Notes: a model not told the origin generated them from the sequence alone. Counted from the first letter of the stretch, positions 38,481-50,332 are shown. The stretch: DNA of 64,000 bases from Gemmatimonadota bacterium (GCA_016871915.1 VHBP01000001.1:1-64000), one strand, 5' to 3'. Made by a program: numbers and translations.

Positions 38481-40802
38481 TCAGCGCGGTGCCCCCCCCA
38501 CCAACGCCTGATACACCAACGTCTGGAACCGCGCCCGCGCCTCCGGCGTCCCCGGCAGATGCTGCAACATCAGCACCATCACCAATCGCTCTGCCGGATC
38601 GACCGCGTAGATCGACGCATACGCCCCACCCCAGTTGAAGCTCCCCCCTGAGGCGAACCCGTTCGCCCCGGTCCGCTGCACCGTGGCGAAGCCGAGCCCC
38701 CAGCCGGTCCCGCCGTCGGCGCTGTAGCGCGTGCCGACCTGATCGGTGGAGAGGAGCTCGACGCTGCGCGGCGAGAGATAGCGCTGCCCATCGATCGCCC
38801 CACCGCGCCGGAGCATCTCGAGGAAGCGCGCGTAGTCGCGCGCGGTCGAGGTGAGACCGGCGCCACCGGCGAAGCTCATCCGTGGGCCATCCACATAGTG
38901 TCCCTGCCCGCGCGCCCCGGTGTCGGCGCGGACGAGTCGCCCCTCGTTGTCGTTGCGATACACCGCGACCAACCGCTGACGCTCGGTCGCTGGGACGAAG
39001 AAGCGCGTGTCGCGCATCCCGAGCGGATCGGTGAGACGCTCACGCACGAAACGATCGAGCGGCACCCCACTCGCGCGCTCGACGATGCATCCGAGCACAT
39101 CGGTGTTGTAGCCGTAGACCCATCGCTCCCCGGGCTGCGCGACGAAGGGGAGGGTGCCGAGTCGCTCCATCGTGGTGCAGATCGGCTCGCGCTTGTCGGC
39201 GGTGTACCACCCGAAGCCAGCAGCAGGGCCGAGCCCAGCGGCGCGATAGCGCTCGGCGACGACGGCATCGGTGCCGTAGGAGATCCCGGCGGTGTGCGTG
39301 AGGAGATCGAAGATGGTGATCTGTCGCTTGGCCGGGGTGATCACCGTCCCGGTGTCACTGCGGGTGGCGACGGTGGTGCGCGCGAAGGTGGGGATCCATT
39401 TCGAGGCCGGATCGCTGAGCGCGATCCGGCCTTCCTCGACGAGCATCATGATTCCAGCGCTCACGAGCGCCTTGGTCTGCGAGGCGATGCGGAAGATCGC
39501 GTCGGGGGTCATCGCGCGGTTGGCCTCGCGATCGGCCCATCCGACGGCCTGCTCATAGACCACCTCGCCATCGCGGAGCACGACCGCGACCGCCCCGCCG
39601 ATCTTTGCCGAGTCGACCTGCTGCTGCAGATAGCGCGAGAGCCGATCGAGCCGCGAGCCATCGAAGGCGGCGCGCGCATCGAGCTCCTCGAGCCGCAGCC
39701 GCGCACTCAGGATGTAGGGCGGCTGCCCGGTGTCCCAATGGCCGTAGGTGGTGGTGACGAAGCTCCCATCGGGCATCCGCTCGAGCCCGGGGTAGGTGCT
39801 ATCCCACTGGTTGGTGTTGTCCTTGATGCGGATGCGGTACTGGCCGGGGGTCCCGCGCAGGAGATCCTCCCAGCGTCCGACCCAGGCGACCCAATCCCCC
39901 TTGGTCGCACTCCCCTCCGCCATATCGCGGAAGGTGATGAGGAGGCGCCCATCGCCGGCGTACTGCGCGGTGTGGCGATCGCCGGTGAGTTCCCACGCGA
40001 GATCGCGCGGGGTGCTCCAGGAGCGGCCCTCATCGGTGGTGGTGATGATTTGCGACGGCGCCTTGCGACGGTTCTCACGCAACAAGAGCGCCAGAGTGCG
40101 GCCATCGGGGGAACGGACCGCTCTCGGCTCGCAGAGGTGCAGATCGCTCCCACTCCAGATCTCGGCGGGTTCCCCCCAGGTGCGGCCGCCATCGGTGGAG
40201 CGGACCTGGAAGAGTCGGAAGGTCCCTGCGGCGCGGCCATTCGCCCTGAAGAAGCGCCCGTCGTCGTGGAAGAAGGCGAGGAGGGAGCCATCGGCCATCG
40301 GGACCACGGAGCCCATCACGACGATCCCACCCCAATCACCGATGGGGGCGAGCGGGGTCCAGGTGCGCCCCTCGTCCTCGCTCGAGGCGATGCGCGCGGG
40401 ATAGAGCCCGGAGAAGAGGATCAGGCGATGCCCCCCCTTCACCGGATCGGGGACGCGGTGGATCGTCGGGGTCTCCAGGGAGGTCGCCCAGTTCTCCGGG
40501 GTGGGGAGGCGCTCGCTCCAGCTGCGCCCTCCATCCGCGCTCTTCTTCATGAGGGTGGCGCCCTTGCCATGCCCCTTGGGATAGACGGCGAGGATCGTGC
40601 GGCCATCGCCCAACAGGGTGGTGGAGACGTGGCCGAGGTATTGGCCCGCCTCGCGGTCGACGACGGTGTGGCGGCCGGCGTCGCGGTCGAGGTCGACGAG
40701 GGGGATCCGCTGGGCGCCAGCTGGGGCGGCGAGCCAGCAGAGGCCGAGGAGGGCGGGGAGGGGGGCGAAACCTAGGCGGGGACGGCGACGTAAAAGGGGC
40801 AT
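38481..40802 (-). CDS. Sialidase-like exo-beta-propeller fused to class C beta-lactamase-like serine hydrolase
   Basis: Asp boxes SADGGRSW, SEDEGRTW, STDGGRTW, TTDEGRSW; then SQTK (SxxK) and YGYNTDV; signal peptide from ATG 40802. Confidence 0.85.
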   Translation of the reverse strand: MPLLRRRPRLGFAPLPALLGLCWLAAPAGAQRIPLVDLDRDAGRHTVVDREAGQYLGHVSTTLLGDGRTILAVYPKGHGKGATLMKKSADGGRSWSERLPTPENWATSLETPTIHRVPDPVKGGHRLILFSGLYPARIASSEDEGRTWTPLAPIGDWGGIVVMGSVVPMADGSLLAFFHDDGRFFRANGRAAGTFRLFQVRSTDGGRTWGEPAEIWSGSDLHLCEPRAVRSPDGRTLALLLRENRRKAPSQIITTTDEGRSWSTPRDLAWELTGDRHTAQYAGDGRLLITFRDMAEGSATKGDWVAWVGRWEDLLRGTPGQYRIRIKDNTNQWDSTYPGLERMPDGSFVTTTYGHWDTGQPPYILSARLRLEELDARAAFDGSRLDRLSRYLQQQVDSAKIGGAVAVVLRDGEVVYEQAVGWADREANRAMTPDAIFRIASQTKALVSAGIMMLVEEGRIALSDPASKWIPTFARTTVATRSDTGTVITPAKRQITIFDLLTHTAGISYGTDAVVAERYRAAGLGPAAGFGWYTADKREPICTTMERLGTLPFVAQPGERWVYGYNTDVLGCIVERASGVPLDRFVRERLTDPLGMRDTRFFVPATERQRLVAVYRNDNEGRLVRADTGARGQGHYVDGPRMSFAGGAGLTSTARDYARFLEMLRRGGAIDGQRYLSPRSVELLSTDQVGTRYSADGGTGWGLGFATVQRTGANGFASGGSFNWGGAYASIYAVDPAERLVMVLMLQHLPGTPEARARFQTLVYQALVGGAPR

Positions 40803-40897
40803 ATGCAGAACATCGGCCCCGCGGGGCGCGCCGTCCACCCTCGGCGGGGCCACCGCGCGTTCCGCCCCCCTCCGGCGGGCGCTAACTTCCTCTGGAT

Positions 40898-41689
40898 ATG
40901 ACGGCATCACGGAAGGTCGCGTTCGTCGGGACGCGTGCGGTTGGGAAGATTCGTGAGGCGCGCCTCGAGGCCGCCGTCCTCATGCTCTGCATGCTGGCCG
41001 CGTGCGCCCCCGGTGCCACGATCGCGACCGGTCCGGTGCCTGTGGCCGCTTCGGTCGGCGCCCCCGCGGAGGCCTTCACCGGCTTCCCCGACGCCCCAGT
41101 CGTCCCGACTGTGGGGCCGTCGACTCCGGCCGCGATCGCCAAGGCGCGTGCCGACAGTGCGAAGCTCCCCTACACGTCCGCTGACGTCGAGTTCATGCAA
41201 GGGATGATCAGCCATCATGCGCAGGCGGTCGCGATGTCGCGGCTTGCTCCCACGCGCACGAAGAATCGGGCGATCCTCACCCTCGCCTCGCGCATCATCA
41301 ATGCGCAGCAGGATGAGATCCGGACGATGCAGACCTGGCTCGCCGACCGGCAGCAGCCGGTGCAGGAGGCGCGTCCGATGGGGATGCGGCATGAGATGGA
41401 GGGGATGACCCACGACATGCTCATGCCCGGGATGCTCGCCGAGGAGGAAGTCCTCGCGCTCGGCCGCGCACGCGACGCCGCGTTCGACGAGCTCTTCCTG
41501 CGCAAGATGATCCAGCATCATCGCGGGGCGACCGCGATGGTGGCCACGCTCTTTGCCACCCCGGGTGGTGGGGAGGAGCTCACCGTCTTCAAGTTCGCCG
41601 CCGATGTGAACGTCGATCAGACCACGGAAATCGCCCGGATGGAGCTCATGTTGGTCCAGCTCGTCGTGAACCGTGCGAGCACGCCCTGA
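40898..41689 (+). CDS. DUF305 family lipoprotein
   Basis: Lipobox LAAC; VEFMQGMISHHAQAVAMSRLAPTRT and FLRKMIQHHRGATAMV. Confidence 0.88.
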   Translation: MTASRKVAFVGTRAVGKIREARLEAAVLMLCMLAACAPGATIATGPVPVAASVGAPAEAFTGFPDAPVVPTVGPSTPAAIAKARADSAKLPYTSADVEFMQGMISHHAQAVAMSRLAPTRTKNRAILTLASRIINAQQDEIRTMQTWLADRQQPVQEARPMGMRHEMEGMTHDMLMPGMLAEEEVLALGRARDAAFDELFLRKMIQHHRGATAMVATLFATPGGGEELTVFKFAADVNVDQTTEIARMELMLVQLVVNRASTP

Positions 41690-41755
41690 TGTCGTAGTGT
41701 TGTTGTCCGACCCGCTCGACCTGTGTCACCCCTGACCCTCACCTGAGGCACTTGC

Positions 41756-43726
41756 ATGGCACACTCCACTCGCAGTCGCGTCCGTCCCCTCATCACGCTG
41801 CTCGCGTCGTTCGCGATCGCGGCGTGCGCCCCCTCGGCGACGCCCAATCTCGGAATGGCGCCGAGCCCCGATCCTCGCGTCGGCCTGAAGGCCGGTGTGC
41901 GCGACGCCGGTGAGGCGATCTGGAATCTCGATCTCCTCTCCGCGACCCCGTCGCCGGAGCCCTTCAGCGGGTCGACGAACTCCGACCTCGCCTTCTCCGG
42001 GAAGTATGCGATCCAGGGGAATTACAGCGGCTATCAGGTTTGGGATCTCTCCGATCCGCGGAAGCCCGTCCTCGCGGCGCAGCTCGTCTGCCCGGCGTCG
42101 CAGAGCGATGTCTCGGTCTACGGCAACCTCCTCTTCGTCTCCGGCGAAGGGCTCGAGGGGCGGCTCGACTGCGCCCCCGGTGGTGTCCGTGACACGGTGA
42201 GCGCGATCCGCCTCCGCGGCCTCCGCATCTTCGACATCACCGATATCAAGAACCCACGCAACGTCGGCAACGTGCAGACCTGCCGCGGCTCGCACACACA
42301 CACCGTCCTCAAGGACCCGAAGGACGACGAGAACGTCTACGTCTACATCTCGGGCTCGGCGCCGGTGCGCTCGCCGAACGAGCTTCCGGGGTGCAGCCGC
42401 GCGACGCCGGACCAGGATCCCAACTCGGCGCTCTTCCGCATCGAGGTGATCAAGGTCCCGCTCAAGGATCCGGCACGTGCCGCGATCGTGAGCTCGCCGC
42501 GCATCTTCAACGACCTCACGGCCCCGCCGCGTCATGGTGATGCGCCGGAGGACAAGAAGAACCGCGAGCAGATGCTTGAGCAGGCCAAGCGGAGCGGGGC
42601 CTTCGTGGTCTCGATCGAGGGGCAGACGATGATGCTCCCGCCGCAGTTCACCCGCCCGATGCTAGACAGCATCGTGAAGTCGCGCGGTGGCAGCGGGGCC
42701 CCCACGGCCGCCGATAGCGCCGCGCTCCGTGGCTCGATCGACGGGATCGTCGCCAAGATGGTGGGGCTCGCGCCGGCGGGTCAGAGCCGAGGTCCGCGCC
42801 CCGGCCCGACGCAGTGCCATGACATCACCGTCTATCCGGCGATCGGCCTCGCGGGCGGCGCCTGCGAAGGCTACGGCCTCCTCCTCGACATCCGTGACCC
42901 GGTGAACCCGAAGCGGATCGCTGCGGTCGCCGATTCGAACTTCGCCTACTGGCACTCGGCCACCTTCAGCAATGATGGGTCCAAGGTCCTCTTCACCGAC
43001 GAATGGGGCGGCGGCGGTGGTCCGAAGTGCCGCGCGTCCGATCCGATGGAGTGGGGCGCCAATGCGATCTTCTCGATCGAGAATGGCACGATGGTCTTCC
43101 AGAGCTACTACAAGATGCCGGCACCGCAGACCAATCTCGAGAACTGCGTGGCCCACAACGGGAAGCTGATCCCGATCCCTGGCCGCGACCTCATGGTGCA
43201 GTCGTGGTATCAGGGCGGCATCTCGGTCTTCGACTGGACCGATGCCAAGCGCCCGGTGGAGATCGCGTTCCATGACCGTGGCCCCATCGACGCGACCCGC
43301 ATGGGGAACGCCGGTTCGTGGTCGGTCTACTGGTACAACGGCCTGATCGTGAGCTCGGAGATCGGACGCGGGCTCGACGTCTTCGCGCTCAAGCCCTCGG
43401 CGGTGCTCACGCAGAACGAGATCGACGCCGCCAACACGGTGCGCTACGACTACCTCAATCCGCAGGGCCAGCCGAAGATCGTCTGGCCGGCGAGCTTCGC
43501 GCTCGCGCGGGCCTATGTCGATCAGCTCGAGCGCTCGGGTGGCGTCTCGGGCGGCAAGGTGAAGGCGTACCGCGCGGCGCTGGCCGAGGCCGAGGCCAAG
43601 CGTGGGGCGGAGCGGCAGGCGGCCCTTAAGGCGCTCGGGAGCACGGTGCGGAAGAGCGTCGGCGGAAAGGATGCCGGTCGCGTCACCAAGCTCGCGGACG
43701 CGGTGGAGGCACTCGCCGCGCAGTAA
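41756..43726 (+). CDS. LVIVD-repeat beta-propeller lipoprotein
   Basis: Lipobox AIAACAP; YQVWDLSDPRKPVLAAQL; LRIFDITDIKNPRNVGNVQTC; ISVFDWTDAKRPVEIAFHDRG. Confidence 0.82.
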   Translation: MAHSTRSRVRPLITLLASFAIAACAPSATPNLGMAPSPDPRVGLKAGVRDAGEAIWNLDLLSATPSPEPFSGSTNSDLAFSGKYAIQGNYSGYQVWDLSDPRKPVLAAQLVCPASQSDVSVYGNLLFVSGEGLEGRLDCAPGGVRDTVSAIRLRGLRIFDITDIKNPRNVGNVQTCRGSHTHTVLKDPKDDENVYVYISGSAPVRSPNELPGCSRATPDQDPNSALFRIEVIKVPLKDPARAAIVSSPRIFNDLTAPPRHGDAPEDKKNREQMLEQAKRSGAFVVSIEGQTMMLPPQFTRPMLDSIVKSRGGSGAPTAADSAALRGSIDGIVAKMVGLAPAGQSRGPRPGPTQCHDITVYPAIGLAGGACEGYGLLLDIRDPVNPKRIAAVADSNFAYWHSATFSNDGSKVLFTDEWGGGGGPKCRASDPMEWGANAIFSIENGTMVFQSYYKMPAPQTNLENCVAHNGKLIPIPGRDLMVQSWYQGGISVFDWTDAKRPVEIAFHDRGPIDATRMGNAGSWSVYWYNGLIVSSEIGRGLDVFALKPSAVLTQNEIDAANTVRYDYLNPQGQPKIVWPASFALARAYVDQLERSGGVSGGKVKAYRAALAEAEAKRGAERQAALKALGSTVRKSVGGKDAGRVTKLADAVEALAAQ

Positions 43727-43740
43727 GCGGGACAAGAGAA

Positions 43741-43806
43741 CGCCCCGAGCGAGTGGCTCGGGGCGCGACCGCCGGGGGCGCCATCAGGCGCTCCCGGCGT
43801 TTCTCT
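43741..43806. terminator. Two consecutive GC-rich hairpins between convergent genes
   Basis: CGCCCCGAGC-GAGTG-GCTCGGGGCG and CGCCGGGGGCGCC-ATCA-GGCGCTCCCGGCG followed by TTTCTCTT. Confidence 0.8.
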
Positions 43807-43813
43807 TGCTCGG

Positions 43814-45205
<1,392 letters not shown>

Positions 45206-45565
45206 TCAGAGCGTGGGCGTAGGCCGCTGGCGGGGGGTGGCGAGGGCACGGGCGAGTTCCGCGGCGGAGCCGGCCAGCAGCCCGCCGTAGGCGAGCGTCA
45301 CGGCGACGAGGGCGTTGGGGCCTAGGCGCAGCGCCCGCCCGACGGTCTGCGCCACGGATCCTGCGGGGGCGCCGCGCGCCACGAGGGCAAGGATGATCCC
45401 CCAGGCGAGCACGCCGGCCGCCGCGGCGAGCAACGGGGCGGCCGCATCATCGCGGCGGGCGATGGTGAGGATCGCCGCGACCACCGGGACCATCCACCAC
45501 CCGACGACCCAGGTGAGGGTCGCCATCGCCACGCTCGTGAGGAGGAACCAGATCGGCCGGGTCAT
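45206..45565 (-). CDS. Hypothetical multi-pass membrane protein
   Basis: MTRPIWFLLTSVAMATLTWVVGWWMVPVVAAIL; overlaps stop of upstream penicillin acylase gene. Confidence 0.6.
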   Translation of the reverse strand: MTRPIWFLLTSVAMATLTWVVGWWMVPVVAAILTIARRDDAAAPLLAAAAGVLAWGIILALVARGAPAGSVAQTVGRALRLGPNALVAVTLAYGGLLAGSAAELARALATPRQRPTPTL

Positions 45566-48075
45566 CGCGCCGCCGGGGTGAGGGTGAGGACGCTCTGACG
45601 CACCATGCCGGGGAGCTCGCCGGCCTTCCGTGGGAGGTGCAGGGGGTTGAGCTGTCCCAAGCGCCACCCTTCGAGGCGATCGGCGTAGCGGGAGGAGACG
45701 GGGTTCCCCGACTGCCCACCGGGATAGATCCCCCACGCCTGCACGGTGTCCCCCAGCTCGACGACGAAGCGCCAGCTCGCCCCGGCGGTCCCACGCCCCT
45801 CACTCGGACTCAGCGTGCCTGGGCCCGCCTGCACGGCGAGCGACTCGCGATCGAACCCAGGGAGCTGGAGGAGGTGACGTACGTTGGTGAGGCGACGCAT
45901 CCGCCAGCGCCAGGTGGTGGGATCGTTGCCGAGCTGCGCGCGCGTGTCCCGCCACGCCTTCTCCAAGCTCTCGACGAGGATCTGGTCGCGGTCCTCGCGC
46001 GCTTCAGGGGTGCGTCGATCATCCCACCAGATCGAGGTGCGATCCTCGAAGAGTCGGACCAGCAGCATCGAATTCGGGGTCGCCACACGGCTGCTGTCGC
46101 CCTCGGGGATGAGTTCGTCCCAGGTGCGATTCGTGATGGTGCGGAGTACGGCGTCGAAGAGCACCGCGCCCTGACTCTCGGGATCGAAGTGCTGATCCCA
46201 GCCATCGAGGAAGGCGAGCGCGGCGCGTGCCTCCTCCGACGCCATCGGCCGCGCGCGCATCGCCTCACGGAGCGCGCTCAGGACCGGGGCGGTCAGCGCG
46301 CTCTGCGGATCGGTGTGCGCGAGCCGCATCTTCTCCGGCGTCATCGCGGCATCGGCGCGCAGGATCTGATTGATCCGCATCGCACGCCAGGGCGTGGGCC
46401 AGTCCCAGCCCAGATACCCTGGACGCTTGGTGGGATCGAGCGGCTGTTGATTGGCACTCGCGAGATAGCCCTGCGCCGGTGCCATCGACTGCGGGAATCG
46501 CTCGGCGGGCCAGTCCCCGGTCCAATCGCTGGCGCGGGTGGAGCCGTCCTGGAGGCGGTCCCCGCGGCCATCGCCGGGCCGGATGGGGAAACGCCCGGTG
46601 CTGCGGATCGCGATGCGCCCGCTGCGGTCGGCGACGAGGAAGTTCTGTGCCGGCGCGCGGTAGCCGCTCATCGCCTCGTACCAGGCGTCGACGGAGCGCA
46701 CGCGGATCGCCTTGAGGTAGGCGCCAGCTTCCCCCGAGGGCTCGAGCGCGGTCCACCGCTGTGAGGTCCACCCGGCGGAGGTGCGGCGCAAGGGACCGCG
46801 ATGCGTGGTGTGGAGCGTGTCGGTGGCGAGCACCTCACCACGCTTCCCACGGAAGGTCTCGAGGCGCGAGGTGATCGGCATCCACTCGCCGTCGAGCTGG
46901 TACCGCGTGGGGGCGATCGAATCGTCGACCGTCTCCCGATAGAAGTCGACGACGTCGGCGCCGGTGTTCGTCGCCGTCCAGGCGACGTCGCGGTTGAACC
47001 CGATCGGGATCACCGGCGAGAGCGGAAGCGAGACGCCGTACAGATCGAGCTCCCCCGCGACGAGATGCACCTCGTACCAGATGCTCGGCAGGGTGAGCTG
47101 GAGGTGCGGGTCGCCGGAGAGGAGCGCGTGGCCGGAGGCGGATCGCGCGGGCGCGATCGCCCAATTGTTGCTTCCCACCACCGCCTCACCCTTGGTCTCG
47201 CTCTCGACCCCAGCGATCAGGCGACGACCATCCTCGAGGCGCGCGCGCGCGGTGGCGACCTTCGCCGGCGTTGGGCTCGTCGGGGCGGGGAAGCGCGCGG
47301 TGAGATACGTGGGTGCCGTACGCCCCGGCACCGGTTCGATCGGCTCCTGAATCGGCGCATCCACCGGGAAGAGCGCATCCGTAGCCGCCGCTCCGATCAG
47401 CGCCTCGACCGCCTCGCGTCGCAGTTCGTCATCGCGAAACGAGAGCGACTGCGACATCTGCATCAACAGGAGGAAGCAATCGACCGGCTCGAAGCGGCGC
47501 GGGGCGACGCCGAGGAGTTTGTACTCGATGGGCAGCTCGGCGGGGGAGGCCTGCGCGATCCAGGCGTTCACGCCGTCCATGTAGGCGACGATCGCGGCGC
47601 GCGTGGGATCGTCCGCGGCGAGCGAGGCCCACTTGGCGGCGGCCGCCGCGGGGAGTCCACGCGCCCGTGCCGCACGATCGAGCTCGAGCGTGCGCGCCCC
47701 GGCGACCTCGGTGAGGGTCCCTGAGGCCGCGCGCTGCGTCATCTCCATCTGAAAGAGCCGATCGCGCGCATGCACCCAGCCGAGCGCGCGGAAGGCGTCG
47801 AGTTCGGTGGCGGCGAAGATGTGGGGCACGCCGCGATCGTCGTACTCGACGGTCACCGCCTCACCGAGGCCGGCGAGCGCTCGCGATTCCTCCGCCGAGA
47901 GCTCGGCGGTGCGTGCCGCCGCCCAGACCCCATGCGCGGGGTCGAGCAGGGGACCGAGGGCCGGGAGATTCCGGATCGGGAAGAACCCGTGGACGAGTCC
48001 CGCCGCAAGCGCGGCCCCAGCGATCCCTGTCGTCAGCCACCGCGGCAGTGTCACGCGCTCACCCCTGATCGCCAA
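45562..48075 (-). CDS. Penicillin acylase family protein (Ntn hydrolase)
   Basis: EYDDRGVPHIFAATELDAFRALGWVHARDRLFQMEMTQRAASGTLTEVAG; GSNNWAIAPARSASGHALLSGDPHLQLTLPSIWYEVHL. Confidence 0.95.
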   Translation of the reverse strand: MAIRGERVTLPRWLTTGIAGAALAAGLVHGFFPIRNLPALGPLLDPAHGVWAAARTAELSAEESRALAGLGEAVTVEYDDRGVPHIFAATELDAFRALGWVHARDRLFQMEMTQRAASGTLTEVAGARTLELDRAARARGLPAAAAAKWASLAADDPTRAAIVAYMDGVNAWIAQASPAELPIEYKLLGVAPRRFEPVDCFLLLMQMSQSLSFRDDELRREAVEALIGAAATDALFPVDAPIQEPIEPVPGRTAPTYLTARFPAPTSPTPAKVATARARLEDGRRLIAGVESETKGEAVVGSNNWAIAPARSASGHALLSGDPHLQLTLPSIWYEVHLVAGELDLYGVSLPLSPVIPIGFNRDVAWTATNTGADVVDFYRETVDDSIAPTRYQLDGEWMPITSRLETFRGKRGEVLATDTLHTTHRGPLRRTSAGWTSQRWTALEPSGEAGAYLKAIRVRSVDAWYEAMSGYRAPAQNFLVADRSGRIAIRSTGRFPIRPGDGRGDRLQDGSTRASDWTGDWPAERFPQSMAPAQGYLASANQQPLDPTKRPGYLGWDWPTPWRAMRINQILRADAAMTPEKMRLAHTDPQSALTAPVLSALREAMRARPMASEEARAALAFLDGWDQHFDPESQGAVLFDAVLRTITNRTWDELIPEGDSSRVATPNSMLLVRLFEDRTSIWWDDRRTPEAREDRDQILVESLEKAWRDTRAQLGNDPTTWRWRMRRLTNVRHLLQLPGFDRESLAVQAGPGTLSPSEGRGTAGASWRFVVELGDTVQAWGIYPGGQSGNPVSSRYADRLEGWRLGQLNPLHLPRKAGELPGMVRQSVLTLTPAAR

Positions 48076-48838
48076 GGATCCCGCCGATCAATCCGCGGGA
48101 GGTGCCCTGACGCTGGAGCGCGGGCGCATGCGCGATCACCTGTTCGGCGAGGCGCGAGAAGGGCATCGTCTGCAACACGATCTTCCCGGGGCCGGTGAGC
48201 TTCACGTAGAAAAGTCCCTCGCCACCGAAGAGCATCGTCTTCACGCCGCGGACCATCTCGATGTCGTAGTCGACCGAGGGCTGCATCGCGACGAGACATC
48301 CGGTGTCGACGCGGAGGACCTCGCCCGCCGCGAGCTCACGCTCCACGAGGGTGCCGGAGGCGGAGAGGAAGGCGAGGCCATCGCCGCGCAGGCGCTGGAG
48401 GATGAACCCTTCGCCGCCGAAGAAGCCCGCACCGATGCGGCGGGTGAAGGCGATGTCCATGTCGATCCCGCGCGCGGCGCAGAGGAAGGCGTCCTTTTGC
48501 GCTATGAGCTCACCGCCCCAGCTCTTGAGATCGGCGATGAGGATCTTCCCCGGCGTGGGGGCGGCGAAGGCGACATCGCGCCGCTGATTGACGGTGTTCC
48601 CGAAGAGGGTGATGAAGAACGACTCCCCGGTGAGCATCCGCTTCCCGGCGCCGACGAGCTTACCGAAGAGGCCGCCGCCCTGGTTGTTCGGATCCAGTGT
48701 GGTCGCCATCTGGATCCCATCCTCCATGTACATCATCGCCCCCGCCTCGGCGAGCACCGCCTCGCCCGGGTCGAGGGTGATGATCACGCCCTGCATGTCG
48801 TCGCCGATCAGGCGGTAGTCGATCACATCAGCAGCCAT
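48059..48838 (-). CDS. AIM24/TIGR00266 family protein
   Basis: GEAVLAEAGAMMYMEDGIQMATTL; GESFFITLF; GKILIADLKSWGGELIAQKDAFLCAARGIDMDIAF. Confidence 0.88.
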   Translation of the reverse strand: MAADVIDYRLIGDDMQGVIITLDPGEAVLAEAGAMMYMEDGIQMATTLDPNNQGGGLFGKLVGAGKRMLTGESFFITLFGNTVNQRRDVAFAAPTPGKILIADLKSWGGELIAQKDAFLCAARGIDMDIAFTRRIGAGFFGGEGFILQRLRGDGLAFLSASGTLVERELAAGEVLRVDTGCLVAMQPSVDYDIEMVRGVKTMLFGGEGLFYVKLTGPGKIVLQTMPFSRLAEQVIAHAPALQRQGTSRGLIGGILGDQG

Positions 48839-48843
48839 ATCAA

Positions 48844-48864
48844 CTCCAGGTGTCAGGGAACAGG
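48844..48864 (-). repeat. 14-bp repeat family member CCTGTTCCCTGACA-CCTGGAG upstream of AIM24-family gene
   Basis: Direct reading of reverse complement; similar to arrays at 581-612 and 57161-57192. Confidence 0.6.
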
Positions 48865-48866
48865 GA

Positions 48867-49832
48867 TCAGAGGGCGGCGGCGAATTCCCGTACGATCTCG
48901 CCGGCGGGTTTGATGTCATGAATGGTCGCCACGGACCGCCCCGCCTGCCAATAGTCCTGCGCGGTATCGTCGCTCCAGAGGGAGCGCTTGAGGCGGCGCA
49001 CGGAGTTGAGGGCGTACCAGGTGCGCATCCAGTGCTTGGTGCGGCGCCCACGCAGCATCCAGCGGGCGAAGGGGCTCGCGTCGGTGCCGAGGCGTTGGAT
49101 GTAGGGGTTGTTGATCACGGCGACGGGGACGCCCGTGAGGCGCACGGTGCGCACGATGTCCTCCTCGCGCGCGTGGACGATCGCGTCCTTGTACGCCTGA
49201 CTGCTCTCGCATTCGGTGGTCGCGATGAAGCGGGTCCCAAGCTGGACGGCGGCGTAGCCCACGCGGATCATGCGCGCGAACTCCGTGGCATCGCCCACGC
49301 CGCCCGCGGCGACGATCGGGAGGCCGAAGGGACCGAGCTCCTCGAGCAAGGCCTCCGCGGTCTTACTCCCCGCATGCCCACCGGCGCGGTCATTCACCGC
49401 GACGAGGCCGTCGATCCCACCATCGACCCCCTTCTGCGCCCACTTTCGCTCGGTCACATCGTGATAGACCACGCCACCGACCGCATGGACCTTCTCGCAG
49501 ACCCAACGCGGGTTCCCGAGCGAGGTGAGGAAGAAGCGCACGCCTTCCTCGAGGGCGATGTCGATCCACTCCTCCATCCGCTTGCGGTAGATCTTGTTGT
49601 TTCCCTCGATCAGCGCGTTGAAGCCGATCGGTTTGGACGTCCGCTGCTTGATGAAGCGCAGCCCCTCGCGGAAGTCGTACCCATGCACGTAGGTGAGCGA
49701 GATCGGCTGGACGATGCCAAGGCCCCCCGCCTCGCTCACGGCGGCAACGAGCTCGGGGTTGGAGCAGGGATACATCGGGCCGCAGATGAGGGGGACCTCG
49801 ATCCCGACCTGCCTGGTGAACACGGTCTCCAT
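48867..49832 (-). CDS. Nitronate monooxygenase (2-nitropropane dioxygenase-like)
   Basis: ICGPMYPCSNPELVAAVSEAGGLGIVQP; GGHAGSKTAEALLEELGPFGLPIVAAGGVGDATEFARMIRVGYAAVQLGTRFIATTE. Confidence 0.9.
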   Translation of the reverse strand: METVFTRQVGIEVPLICGPMYPCSNPELVAAVSEAGGLGIVQPISLTYVHGYDFREGLRFIKQRTSKPIGFNALIEGNNKIYRKRMEEWIDIALEEGVRFFLTSLGNPRWVCEKVHAVGGVVYHDVTERKWAQKGVDGGIDGLVAVNDRAGGHAGSKTAEALLEELGPFGLPIVAAGGVGDATEFARMIRVGYAAVQLGTRFIATTECESSQAYKDAIVHAREEDIVRTVRLTGVPVAVINNPYIQRLGTDASPFARWMLRGRRTKHWMRTWYALNSVRRLKRSLWSDDTAQDYWQAGRSVATIHDIKPAGEIVREFAAAL

Positions 49833-49840
49833 CGGAGCGC

Positions 49841-50332
49841 TCAGCGTGAGGAGGAGGGCTGGGTCGGCATGAGGCCGAGCCGCCATGACACGGTGGCGCG
49901 TGCGACCACCGCGCCCGATCGATCGAGACAGTCGGCGGTGACCTCCACGTCACAGTCCCCCGTGACGGTGGGGATCGCGACATGGCTCACCGCGCGGATC
50001 GTCCCGCGCGCCTTCTTGAGGTACTCCATCCGGATCTCGCGCACGATGCTCCGCACCCCCTCAGGGAGACCGCTCACCATCGCGAGTCCGCTCGCCATCT
50101 CCGCCACGTTCATCAGGGCGATGGCATGGACGGAGCCGAGGTGCTGGCGATTGGCGCGCCGGTCGGGAATCTCGACCTCGGCGTGGCCCGGCTCGAGGAC
50201 CCGCACGCGGGGCTTGGTCGAGGCGGAGTAGGGGACGCTCCAGGCGAAGAGGCGCTGGAAGACCCACCAGCCCCCGGGCATCGGGGCGCAGAGGCGCCAG
50301 AGGCGCAGGAGGCGGCGGCCGGTGGCGGCCAT
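49841..50332 (-). CDS. DUF4442 / hotdog thioesterase-like protein
   Basis: EVEIPDRRANRQHLGSVHAIALMNVAEMASGLAMVSGLP. Confidence 0.8.
   Translation of the reverse strand: MAATGRRLLRLWRLCAPMPGGWWVFQRLFAWSVPYSASTKPRVRVLEPGHAEVEIPDRRANRQHLGSVHAIALMNVAEMASGLAMVSGLPEGVRSIVREIRMEYLKKARGTIRAVSHVAIPTVTGDCDVEVTADCLDRSGAVVARATVSWRLGLMPTQPSSSR

Noticed and set aside
38898-40775. 625-aa plus-strand ORF antisense to the sialidase/beta-lactamase fusion
   Set aside because: Low-complexity Gly/Ala/Asp/Arg shadow frame
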